Source: Bigelowiella natans CCMP2755
Taxonomy: Eukaryota > Cercozoa > Chlorarachniophyceae
DNA length: 20,000 nucleotides
Assembly (NCBI GenBank): GCA_000320545.1
Contig: ADNK01000490.1
Location: 1-20,000 of the forward strand
Reading direction: 5' to 3'
The stretch's first letter is position 1. Each line of letters starts with the position of its first letter. The notes beneath the pieces are model-generated. The model saw nothing but the letters and a program-made list of their open reading frames with translations, did not search any database and was not told the origin of the DNA. This document shows, in pieces, positions 1 to 9,500 of this stretch. The translations under genes were made by a program, and so were the position numbers.

Positions 1-51
1 GGGAATATAAAGAAAGAGGTCTCAGAGAAGAATGGGACCATCATCAAACAT

Positions 52-84
<33 letters not shown>
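52..84 (+). repeat. (CTA)11 microsatellite supplying tandem UAG stop codons
   Basis: Eleven perfect CTA units. On the minus strand they read TAG. The strong acceptor before position 86 (pyrimidine tract then CAG) splices in phase so that the reading frame meets the first TAG after one Val codon, followed by ten more in-frame TAGs. Confidence 0.85.
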
Positions 85-85
<1 letters not shown>

Positions 86-741
86 ACTGCAGGAAAGGCA
101 CAGAGATGTAATGATAATGATGCACACATCGCCCTCATCATGCCCATTTCTTCTACCAGCAAGAGCTGTTCCACTGACGTCATCAATAATTTCTTGAAGC
201 CTGGTAACCTGGAACCAAAGGGGGGGGTTAGAAAGGCGGGCAAGGAGGTATACATAGCTTCGCGTGGGGTGGGAGGACAGCAACCTGCTGCTTAGTGGCA
301 GCGAGATCTTTCCTCGTACGATTAATGGCGTTGAAGTTGGTTTCCATGTTCTGTTCGGAGATTCTGAGGGACTCGCGGAGTTTTGCCAGTGACTCTCGCG
401 CGGCAAGCGTCGTTGGGAATTGGTCGAGTGGATCGTCTTCGCGAAGATTCCTCAGCCTACCCACCCCCGTTGTGTGCGAAGAAGAGGGTTACACGGTAAT
501 GATGGCGCAGTGGTGGTGGTGATGATGATAGGTGATGATGCGTTTATGGCAGTAATTGTGAGAATGGTGACGATGTGATGGCGACGTGATGACGGTATGA
601 TGATATGACAATACTTTCTCTTCGCGAGCCTTTCCTCTTTTACTGTCATCCCGTAGCTGCGACGAGCAGCCTGGATGGGAAGGGAGACAAAAACGCCATA
701 CAATCATTACAACCATGGCATGATGGCATCACCATCATCAC

Positions 742-775
<34 letters not shown>

Positions 776-1659
776 ATGAAGCATATAGCCGCTTTCTACA
801 CAGTCTGGGGACGGCAGCATCTACCATCCATGCATCCCATCTCCATGCATACATAGTCCGTCTTCTTGAAGTTATCATCATTGTGGTCTCCGGCTTACCC
901 CCAATCTTGCTCGCTCAGATACAAGTCTTCGCGTGAGGCTATTCATCTCTAGGTTCTAATAAAAGGGGGTAAGGGGAGGAGGAAGAGAGGAGGAGGAGGA
1001 GGAGGAGGAGGAGGAGGAGGAGGAGGAGGAGGAAGAGGGGGAGAGAGGAATCAGCAAATGGTAGTAGTACATTGTCATGCCAAGGGCGAAGAAGTTACTA
1101 ATAACATCAAAATGTGAACATCATCGATCGATCGTGCGTAGTATCTACTACCTTTTCATTCAAGAGTGTTAGCAGTATATCCTTGGCTCCCACTGCCTCT
1201 GTGCTGCTGCTGCTGCTACTACCACTGCCATCATCACCACCACCACTCTGCTGCTGTGACTGTGCAGTACAAGTAAGAAAGTAGAAGAAAGAGAAGAAGA
1301 AGAAGAAGAAGAAGAAGAAGAAGAAGAGTGGACGACGAGTGCGACGACGGAGGAAATGTGTTGATGTTAGAAGCAGCTGCTGCAGCAGGAACAGCAACTT
1401 GTCAAGGATGAGATATGATTCTGACAGAGAGAGAATTACAAAAGGATCTCGGGATGATGAGCTCTCCACCACGGCGAGGAAGAAAACGATAACGGCAAAA
1501 GGAAAGACCGCACGCTTCTATCCTTCAAGTGGCTACTACGTGACAATTAACTACAACCACCTGCATCTCACCACCCCCACCCCCACTTCCGCGTGGTGTT
1601 CCTACTCCTTCCCATGGACTTGCTGCTTTTGTAAAGACACGGTCTGAAAGGGGGAAGAT

Positions 1660-1692
<33 letters not shown>

Positions 1693-2101
1693 GGCGATTT
1701 TGAATGGTCAAGCAGTGGAGATTAATGCTGTGGTGGTGATTTGCGGTTGGTGGTGTGCGGATTTGTGCTGATAAGGCAGAGGCACCCTGCTCCGCTTCTC
1801 TTCCCATCATCATCGATGATACTGAGGACTGATCTCGCAATAATCTGAGCAGTTGCGTGAAAGAGCACACACACACACACACACATTAATATACATATTA
1901 AACGCACCAACGAATAATGTGAGATGGGTTATTCAGAAAATGATGAAATATGTCTTGACGAGAATCCCAGATCATCAAAATGATAAAAAGAATGCTGTGC
2001 CATATGAAGATGATGGGAAAGAAGACAACAACTACCTGATCGTTTGGACTAGCTTTTTTATCTCTTTGTTCTGATAATGATGATGTTGGTTGTTCTTGTT
2101 C

Positions 2102-2140
<39 letters not shown>

Positions 2141-2163
2141 TCAGCCTCAACAAAACACACACA

Positions 2164-2216
<53 letters not shown>

Positions 2217-2768
2217 GGGGGGGGAGGAGGGAGGAAATGGGAGGACGGAACGAAAGCCAAACAACATATTTGTCTATAGCAGAGAAAAGGGTGTTCCTCT
2301 ACTACGACTATCACATATACTATAGCAGAGAAAAGGGTGTTCCTCTACTACGACTACCACATATACTATAGCAGAGAAAAGGGTGTTCCTCTACTACGAC
2401 TACCACATATACTATAGCAGAGAAAAGGGTGTTCCTCTACTACGACTACCACATATACTATAGCAGAGAAAAGGGTGTTCCTCTACTACTACTACTACCA
2501 CATATACTATAGCAGAGAAAAGGGTGTTCCTCTACTACTACTACTACCAAATATTATGACTTTATTATTCAAATGGTAGCAAGAGCAACAAATAATCTGA
2601 TCATTTTTACCATATATACAACAATGGTCTTCCAATTCTGACACACACACACACACACACACACACCACCACCACCACCTTTGCTTCGACTTGAGCTGAT
2701 TTGAGGTCAAGCTGACTCTCCATTTCCTGGAGGGAGAGTCTGATAACACGGCGAGAAATGATAGGAAA

Positions 2769-2799
<31 letters not shown>

Positions 2800-2907
2800 G
2801 CCAGGAGGAGGAGGAAGGGGAAAAGAAAAGAAGGGATAATGACTCAAAAAGAAAGAACCTCATATCATCATTTTGGTGATCCTGGTGATTCAAATATATG
2901 TGCATAT

Positions 2908-2944
<37 letters not shown>

Positions 2945-3363
2945 ATATAAATATAAATATAAATATAAATATAAATTTTCTCTGGACGTTCATGATCGAC
3001 GACCTTAGTTTTTCATTTTCATCGGAGAATCTTTCGAGCTCCATCTTAGATACCAACGTCTGCGAGCTGCTGTCGCTGCTTCTTCGTGTGCCTATATCAG
3101 CCAGCCATTCGAGGTTTCCGATGGAGTCTCTCATCCAGCTTGGCATATACGCGGTCAGAGCGGAAATATATGAGATGTTGACGCTTTCCCCTGAGAACGG
3201 TGTGCACCGACGGTGAGGGGATGATGTCGATGACGACGACGTTAATAATGAAGAAGTTGTTTATCAGCCGAGTAGTGAGTGGCATGTAGTAGGCAGCTAG
3301 TTGATTCTGATGATGGTCTGATAGGCCTTAAGAAAATAAGCAGCCATTTCTTCTTCTTCTCTA

Positions 3364-3415
<52 letters not shown>

Positions 3416-5030
3416 TCCCTCCCTTCACGTTTGAAGTTTAGTCCCGCATACACCACGATGCTAGTAGGTGTGATGATCCCGCTGAGCCATTACCTGCGGC
3501 GTTGTTGTCGGGAGAAGCGGTTCGATATGGCGAGGAAGATGAGGGCTCGAGGAAGGACAGAGGGTCGGTCAAATGCCGAATTCTCTCTGAAGGAGGAAGA
3601 ATCCAGAAGTCTGCTGATAATAACACATGATAAACGCATAGTTATTCTTCATTGAACATAGTAGTCGGACAGGATGGCGGTGATAATAATGATGGTGATG
3701 CTAATGATGATACACCTTCCTCATCATCAGTATGATGACCGTCGCCCCTTTTCACATCATTATCAATGGGTGTGCTCCTCCTCCATAATCTTTGATTGAA
3801 ACTTTCCTTCACATAGGTCCATCTTCCGACCCCCTTACTTTCGCTATCAGACGGTGATGATGATGATGATGATGAGGAGGAGGAGGAGGAGGAGGAGGAG
3901 GAGGAGGAAGAGGAAGGCGATGATGACGATACGACCGTCCTTGATCTAGATGACAAGAAGAGTTTGCAATGGTACTTCAGGAGACTTACATAGTAGTCAA
4001 AACAGTTTACGATATTTCATTTAATACGAGATCCTCTACTCCTCTCCCACCCGCAAATCATCGCTACCGAGTAAGTAAAGGAATGTTCCTCTTCTTCTTC
4101 TTCGGCATGCCGCAGAAGCGACTGCAGGACCGACGATGATGATGATGATGATGATGCCGTCGAGATATTATTGACCGAGGCCCGATGCTTCGAATTACAG
4201 TACTTATAGAGGGGTCCACGGAAGCCGTTCGACCATATCTATTCCTCCCCCGCGTGGTGGGAAGGATAGAAACCGAACATATCAACATACCGAGCACCCA
4301 TGGGCAGGGCAGTCGTAGCATTTTCAAGGAAAACCTACTGGTTAAGACGAAGGTTCTTTAAACCTACTGGTTAAGACGAAGGTTCTTTAAACCTACTGGT
4401 TAAGACGGAGGTAGTACTTTAAGGAGAATATTCTATTAAAGCCCTGTTTCCCGTAAATCTACCCAACATTGACACCTGCTGGGCGAGTTGAAAGCTTTGT
4501 TTCGAAGAAGCTCTTCACCTAAAACGACGTTCTGCCTTCCTCATTCACAGCCATCTCGTGCTACTGGCACGAGTAATCGAATCATTTTCGCAAGCAGTTT
4601 GGTTTTTCTCTCACTGAATCGGTCAATAGTCTTTGGAGCTGTTTCCGGAGGGAGCGGGGAGTCTTTATCTTTATCTTGGGGAGGGAGAGGGTGGCACGTG
4701 TCAGGAAGAAGAAGTGGTCAACAATAGCCACAACTCGATGTGAACTACTTTTAGATGTTTCTCCGATGAAAAATGTACACGTTTAGATGTAATATTTTCG
4801 ATGTGACTCGATTGCTTACTTTCCGATGTTTCTCCGATTAGAAATAGCCGTGCAAGATATCGTCTGTTTGGACTACCCCCGGACGACGTTCCGAAACACT
4901 CCCATGCCAATGCTATCGGGGAGGGGGGATTAGAGAAGGTGCAATACAATCACGAGGTCCGCTTTGAAAGTGATTATCGAGATCTGTTCGAAATATACTA
5001 ATCGTAATGACGTGCTCCTCTTCGAGTCAT
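82..5030 (-). CDS. Multi-exon coiled-coil, Ser-rich protein of unknown family
   Basis: I do not recognise the family. Model: complement(join(82..86,157..208,285..456,615..670,899..955,1152..1259,1561..1643,1786..1844,2036..2070,2679..2739,3004..3190,3494..3613,3716..3945,4051..4238,4298..4334,4476..4531,4571..4674,4820..4912,5012..5030)), 1722 nt, 573 residues. All junctions are GT-AG and all phases agree. The start MTRRGAPLAWECF is the first ATG that joins in phase to exon 2. The N-terminal third has a helix-like stretch (TIDRFSERKTKLLAKMIRLL). The middle has a run of 8 Ser, then EEEEEE, then a run of about 20 Ser, all encoded by microsatellites. The C-terminal half is coiled coil (for example ENEKLRLSLQEMESQLDLK and LREDDPLDQF...LRESLRISEQNMETNF), broken by a Gly/Ser/Gln-rich linker. 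No signal peptide or membrane segment is visible. The least certain parts are the exon 5/6 junction, the donor at 4571 (4565 also fits) and the final 5-nt exon. A structural or cytoskeletal role would be a guess. Confidence 0.72.
727..772 (+). repeat. (ATC)n microsatellite, intronic
   Basis: Interrupted ATC/ACC repeat in the intron of the minus-strand coiled-coil gene between exons 671 and 898. Confidence 0.9.
987..1033 (+). repeat. (GGA)n microsatellite, intronic
   Basis: About 16 near-perfect GGA units. On the transcribed minus strand this is a (TCC)n pyrimidine tract about 30 nt upstream of the acceptor at 956, so it may form part of the 3' splice signal. Confidence 0.9.
1290..1327 (+). 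repeat. (AAG)n microsatellite, intronic
   Basis: About 12 AAG units. On the minus strand this is a (CTT)n pyrimidine tract just upstream of the acceptor at 1260 of the exon encoding SQQQSGGGDD. Confidence 0.9.
1657..1692 (+). repeat. (CAA)12 microsatellite, intronic
   Basis: Perfect CAA/ACA repeat, (TTG)n on the transcribed strand, directly before the pyrimidine tract and acceptor at 1644. Confidence 0.9.
2102..2216 (+). repeat. Compound (TTG)n-(CA)n-(GA)n microsatellite
   Basis: TTG repeat 2102-2139, CA repeat 2155-2181 and GA repeat 2181-2213 in close succession, then a G run. All lie in the 608-bp intron 2071-2678 of the coiled-coil gene, the largest intron in that gene. Confidence 0.92.
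2274..2554 (+). repeat. 46-bp minisatellite, six copies
   Basis: Copies begin at 2274, 2320, 2366, 2412, 2458 and 2507. The first five are spaced by exactly 46 bp. The fifth and sixth carry an expanded CTACTACTACTACTACC in place of CTACTACGACTACC, so that spacing becomes 49 bp. Otherwise they are nearly identical. The array lies in the 2071-2678 intron. On the transcribed minus strand each unit reads CCTTTTCTCTGCTATAG, which resembles a 3' splice site, followed after 8 nt by GTAGTC. Confidence 0.95.
2642..2678 (+). repeat. (AC)n-(CCA)n compound microsatellite at a splice donor
   Basis: The repeat abuts the exon 2679-2739. The donor GTGGTG is itself the first part of the (GTG)n repeat on the minus strand, so copy-number change alters the intron right at its 5' end. 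Confidence 0.85.
2769..2799 (+). repeat. (GAT)n microsatellite, intronic
   Basis: About ten GAT units in the intron between exons 2679-2739 and 3004-3190 of the coiled-coil gene. Confidence 0.9.
2909..2976 (+). repeat. (CA)n plus (ATAAAT)n compound repeat
   Basis: CA repeat 2909-2942, then five or so ATAAAT-type units to about 2976. It lies in the same intron of the coiled-coil gene, close downstream of the donor at 3003. Confidence 0.9.
3367..3410 (+). repeat. (CT)n microsatellite, intronic
   Basis: About 22 CT units in the intron 3191-3493 of the coiled-coil gene. Confidence 0.9.
3853..3908 (+). repeat. Coding (GAT)n-(GAG)n repeat giving a poly-Ser run
   Basis: On the minus strand this reads (TCC)n(TCA)n in frame within exon 3716-3945 and encodes a run of about 20 Ser, followed by PSDSESKG. 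It shares the frame with flanking non-repetitive coding sequence on both sides. Confidence 0.82.
4137..4156 (+). repeat. Coding (GAT)n repeat giving a short Ser run
   Basis: Read on the minus strand as TCA codons within exon 4051-4238. With flanking TCG codons it encodes eight Ser. Confidence 0.75.
4331..4417 (+). repeat. 29-bp tandem triplication spanning a splice acceptor
   Basis: Three copies, starting at 4331, 4360 and 4389. On the minus strand each carries CTTAACCAGTAG, that is, two adjacent possible acceptors (CAG and TAG). The last copy on the transcribed strand is the one next to the exon encoding FSLKMLRLPCPW. CAG or TAG use differs by one codon, and both keep the frame. Confidence 0.9.
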
Positions 5031-5138
5031 AACTATCGAAATGCCATGCCCGCGTGGCTGCCGTCGTTGTCGTCGTCGTCGTCGTTGTCACCTTGCCTAC
5101 AGCCAATACGATAATATTGACCGGTTGGTGCTTAGACA
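5031..5138. promoter_or_regulatory. 108-bp divergent promoter interval
   Basis: It lies between the inferred start codons of the minus-strand coiled-coil gene (5030) and the plus-strand FGGY kinase (5139). It includes a GTC-rich repeat at about 5061-5089. Both 5' UTRs and both core promoters must fit here unless an upstream non-coding exon lies inside the neighbouring gene. No clear TATA box is visible. Confidence 0.55.
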
Positions 5139-5465
5139 ATGCAAGACAAGTCAACTACCTGCGACGACGTAATCCTTGGAGTTGACGGTATTATCATTCA
5201 TCTTTAGAGAATGGGAGAAAACGAGGTTAGCGATATCATCGTCCTTTTATCGATTATCCTACTACTGTACTTAGTTGCAAGCTTCTTCAGGATCGTCATT
5301 TTGTCGACTATTCTACTACTGTATACTTAGTTGGAACCTCAGGGCTGAAAGCCTCGTTGGTCTGCAAATATGGGAAGATTTTGGATCACATCACCATGGT
5401 ACTGACTATTTTGACAGTGGCGACAAATCGAGCAAGCAACTACAAAATAGAACTAATCCACATAT

Positions 5466-5507
<42 letters not shown>

Positions 5508-6473
5508 ATATATATCATTGTAGGGTTATCAACGACATGATGGCGATTACAGTGATGATGAAGTGCATTGTGGTACTAGATTGTCCATGTGCAGTCGTAA
5601 TGTTTTGAATTTTCTTGAATTGCTCTCCTCCTTTAGAAGGAAAGGAAGAGAATCCAAGTATCTGGTGGAACACATTTGTTGAGGCCGTACAAACACTTAA
5701 CAGCCGCAACAACAAAAGTAGGTACATGGTCCCAACTGAGTAGTAGTTATGGTCAAACGCAGTAATTGCGTTCGTAGATAGCAGCAAAACCTCGTTCCTC
5801 TTTGTATCTGTCATGTGATACTGCTGCAGTCCTGAGGTACATAGGTAAATAGATCCTTTGTGCGCTTTGCTCTATTTAATCCGAGGTAGAAGTCAAAATA
5901 GCGGCAGTGATCGTCACTGGCCAAATGCAAAATCTCATTCTCTTAGATCAGGTCATGGTGGTGGGTGGGTGAAAGATGAAGCGACGACAACGAAATAGGG
6001 GGGGGGGGGAGGAGCCGGCCTTCCACCATCAAATGCTATCATCCCATGTTTTTGTTGGATAAATTGCCTCCTATCTGGTCGAGATCTTGCTGCATCATTT
6101 CTCTCATATACACCATCTACAACTACTACTACTGCTACTACTACTACAATTACTACTGCTACGGCTAATATCCCAGAATAGCAAGGTGCTATGTCCGGCC
6201 ATTTTATATAGCGACTCAAGAGCAACAAAGGAAGCTTCATCGGTGGGTTTGGAGTAGATAGTTGTTATCTTTCTTTGCCCTCCTCTTTATATGCTGATCT
6301 ACCCATTCTCGATGCTAGTAGCAGATCATCGTATTTACTGCTTTCTGCCTCTCTCCTCCTCACTCAATCCCCACCCAACATAGATCGAGAAGAAGCTTGG
6401 AGGGCTGCAGAGCCTTCGTCGCAGGGTTGGCAATTGGAAAGGCGGCTTTTCAATTTTACCCAAGATGTTATGG

Positions 6474-6511
<38 letters not shown>

Positions 6512-9500
6512 CATCGTTCTCTTATTTCTCCTCTCTGACTAGCACCTTGGTTGGGAGAGGGTGGAGCAACAATAGGATACGATACAACCGAAACAACGCT
6601 ATTACTATTAACAACGCTATTACTATTAACAACGCTATTACTATTAACAGGCGAAGATGACTTCATTCTACTCTTACCAGGTTAAAAAAAATTGGCCAAA
6701 TCGATGGAAAAGGACTCGGAAAATCCTTTTGGGAGCCCATAGCTATGTGACGATGAGACTTACAAAAGCAAGATGCAGCACTTGTGACCCAACTACAGGT
6801 TGTTGTTGTTGTTGTTGCTGTTGCTGTTGTACGCTGCTTCTTCAATGTGATCTTGATGCTGCTCCTGCCTCTGATGCTACTGCAGCTATACACTCTGTGT
6901 TCTCCTCTTAGCAAGCAACTCCATTTTTTTATTAAGAAAGTATCATTCGGTGTCGAAGGAGTTGTCTTTGCCTCGTTGTCTCCCTTACCGGCGATAAGGC
7001 TACAATGCTCATGAATTATTACTACCGGAAATGATGCGTGTATGTTAGCATGTACCACCGGGCTACAGGATGCCACAAACCCGCTACATTGGCACGATCT
7101 CAATGATCAAGTATGTCAAACTGTTTCGAATTCCACTAATTTCTACTTCTTCTACTGCTGCTGCTACTGCTACTGCAACTGCAACTACTGCTATTCACTA
7201 ACGTTGACTCGCAGAAGTAAGTGGTATCAATAGATTTCTATACAGTCGTGTGGTGGTGGTGGCACACAACTACGCCTTGCAGAACATCACCCCCCATGAC
7301 ATCACCTTCGTCCTCGTCGAAACCCGTCTCACTGCGCTCCACTGCAAACGCTCACCACCAGGTTCTGGAAGGCGTGCGGCAGCTTCTCCCACCGATCTAT
7401 CCCGCTGACAAAAGTATTGGCATCGTAGATTCCAAGGTCACAACTCTCTGATCCTCTCACACAGCACACAGCACACTCACACTCACACTCACACTCACAC
7501 TCACACACGCGCGCACGAGCACCAATTTCGACAAACTGCATACTCTAACTGCATCCACGGAGTACCAGACACATGTGCTATTTTTTCTCGCCATCATCAT
7601 CATCATCACCTTTCAGTTCTCCAGAAAGTTCCAGATTTTCCCGAGAGACGAAGAAACCGCTGTCTTTGTGGGGTCCGGCGATCTAGGTAGCATTTGTTCC
7701 TATGAGTCTCATGCGTCCACAGAGAAGGGGAGGGGGTCGGTGGAGTGGTATGGCTATTTCGTATGTATTTTGGTCGTCACTGCTTGCCTGCCTGGATATC
7801 TGTTTGTCCTGTATTACATCGCCGAAAACACAAGGCTCTGTCACAATCGGTGCTGGTTCAGGCATTCCAGGTCGCAATACTAATACAACAACGACTACTA
7901 CAACAGCTTAGTTCTATTTCATTCTACTGAACCCCCCCTCCCCCCCTTTGTAACATCTAGAGCATCTAGAGATTGATTGACTGCCTGTTACGATAGGAAA
8001 GTACGTGTATGGATATATCGGCACGTCTGGTTGGGTCGCTCATACAACTACGAGCAAACTGAAGAAAGGAAAGACGATGACGACGACGGCAGCAACGAAG
8101 GATAAAGTGACCACGCCAGCGACAGTTACAACATTGTAGTACACAGTAAATATGCACACATGTGCACAATTTTCTCTCATACGACATTTCCCTTCAAGCG
8201 TACACATGCTGTGATTCGAATCGTTTTGCCGTATATTATATCAAAACAATTAACTTCTATGTGGATTACAATCCATCCCGCCCTTTCTCCCTGGTAGGCA
8301 GGAAAGAATTGCCTTAACATCTAGTGGTGAGGTTAAAAAGCACCAACAGAGTCTTCATCATCAACCACCTGAGCAACAGCTGCCAGGGGTATTCTTGCTC
8401 AGCCATCCGTGCGACACTTCCCTCGTCATTAAAGCTGCTTCTTGCATCACTGCGTGGTGAGTAGTTGTAGTAGTTGTTGTGTGTTGTAGAAGAAGAACCA
8501 CCTATTCTCCCTCTGGTTTTGAAGCAGCAGCGAGGGTAGATCATTGATTGCAAAGCAACCAAGTATTCTTGTGTTTAGAGAGTGAAGTAGCGATGGCAGT
8601 GGCTCGTTGGCGCATACGACGAAGTAACTTCACCCAGCGCTCCGGCTCAATTTCTGTCCCCCCCTCTTTTTTTACTTTCTTAGTGGAAATATTGAATGGA
8701 TAAGAAAGGCCGTTGGCGCTTTTGACTGCGAGAAGGAGGCGGGTAGTAGCTTGCATCGTTGAGCGGAAATCGGGGAGTTTCGGGAGTCGAGGGAAAAAAT
8801 AGAGGAAAAGTGTTTGCGTGTGCATGCGTGGGAGGAATGGGTATTTCATGGAGACCGATTTGGTTTTGTCCTGAGCCCATAACATCCTCCCGATCCCCCT
8901 CCTCCTCCGCCTCCTTAACAAAAAAGGAAAGAAGGTCAGCTACGAAGACTTCGATAAAGCCTGTATGAGGAGCGCTGCAGGTGAGAACACTTGCATGTCA
9001 TATTACTACCGCCGATTACTGGCAGCTTCTCATCGGCGGACTTATGATGATAATGATGGCGATGATGTGTCACCTTACTACCAAAGTTATGTCGGTGCCC
9101 AAATATATATTGAAGACAAGATTATTAGGATGCAACGGCGTTTTGTACCTTCCATGGCTGAACGGTGAGCGATCGCCGTTCACAAACCCTACTGCTAGGG
9201 CATGTTTCATCGGCATCAACTCAGACACTTCAAAAGGTACTTCTAGTAGTAGTAGTAGTAGTAGTAGTTGTTGTTGTTGTTGTAGGTCATATCTGTTTTC
9301 CTCCAAGTTAAACATATCTCCTAACGACGCTTTAAATTTTTTCCAAACACTACAGCGGATATGTACCGAGCTGTCGTCGAAGGAATATGCTACAGTTACA
9401 AGAGCCTAGTCACAGTTCTCAATCTTATGGTTAGTGGCGCTCGTGATGATAGTGGTTATTTTGATTTTGCTTCCTATTCATTTCGGAGACTGCACGAAAA

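Noticed and set aside
2058-2371. Overlapping open frames made of Val, Thr, His, Arg/Glu runs on both strands
   Set aside because: They are translations of TTG, CA and GA microsatellites inside an intron; no coding signal outside the repeats.
2274-2554. CRISPR-like regular repeats
   Set aside because: Units are directly tandem without unique spacers, and the host is eukaryotic; it is a minisatellite.
3431-3655. Plus-strand ORF of 74 codons
   Set aside because: It is antisense to the coiled-coil exon 3494-3613, which fits its neighbours in splice phase.
4064-4327. Minus-strand ORF with a His run (HHHHHHH) as a coding exon
   Set aside because: The alternative frame joining IWSNGFRGPLYKYC to the Ser run and EEEEEE fits neighbouring exon phases on both sides.
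5211-5330. Short ORF with a membrane-like segment (VLLSIILLLYLVASFF)
   Set aside because: It lies in the first intron of the FGGY gene and is created by the local duplication; no supporting splice partner.
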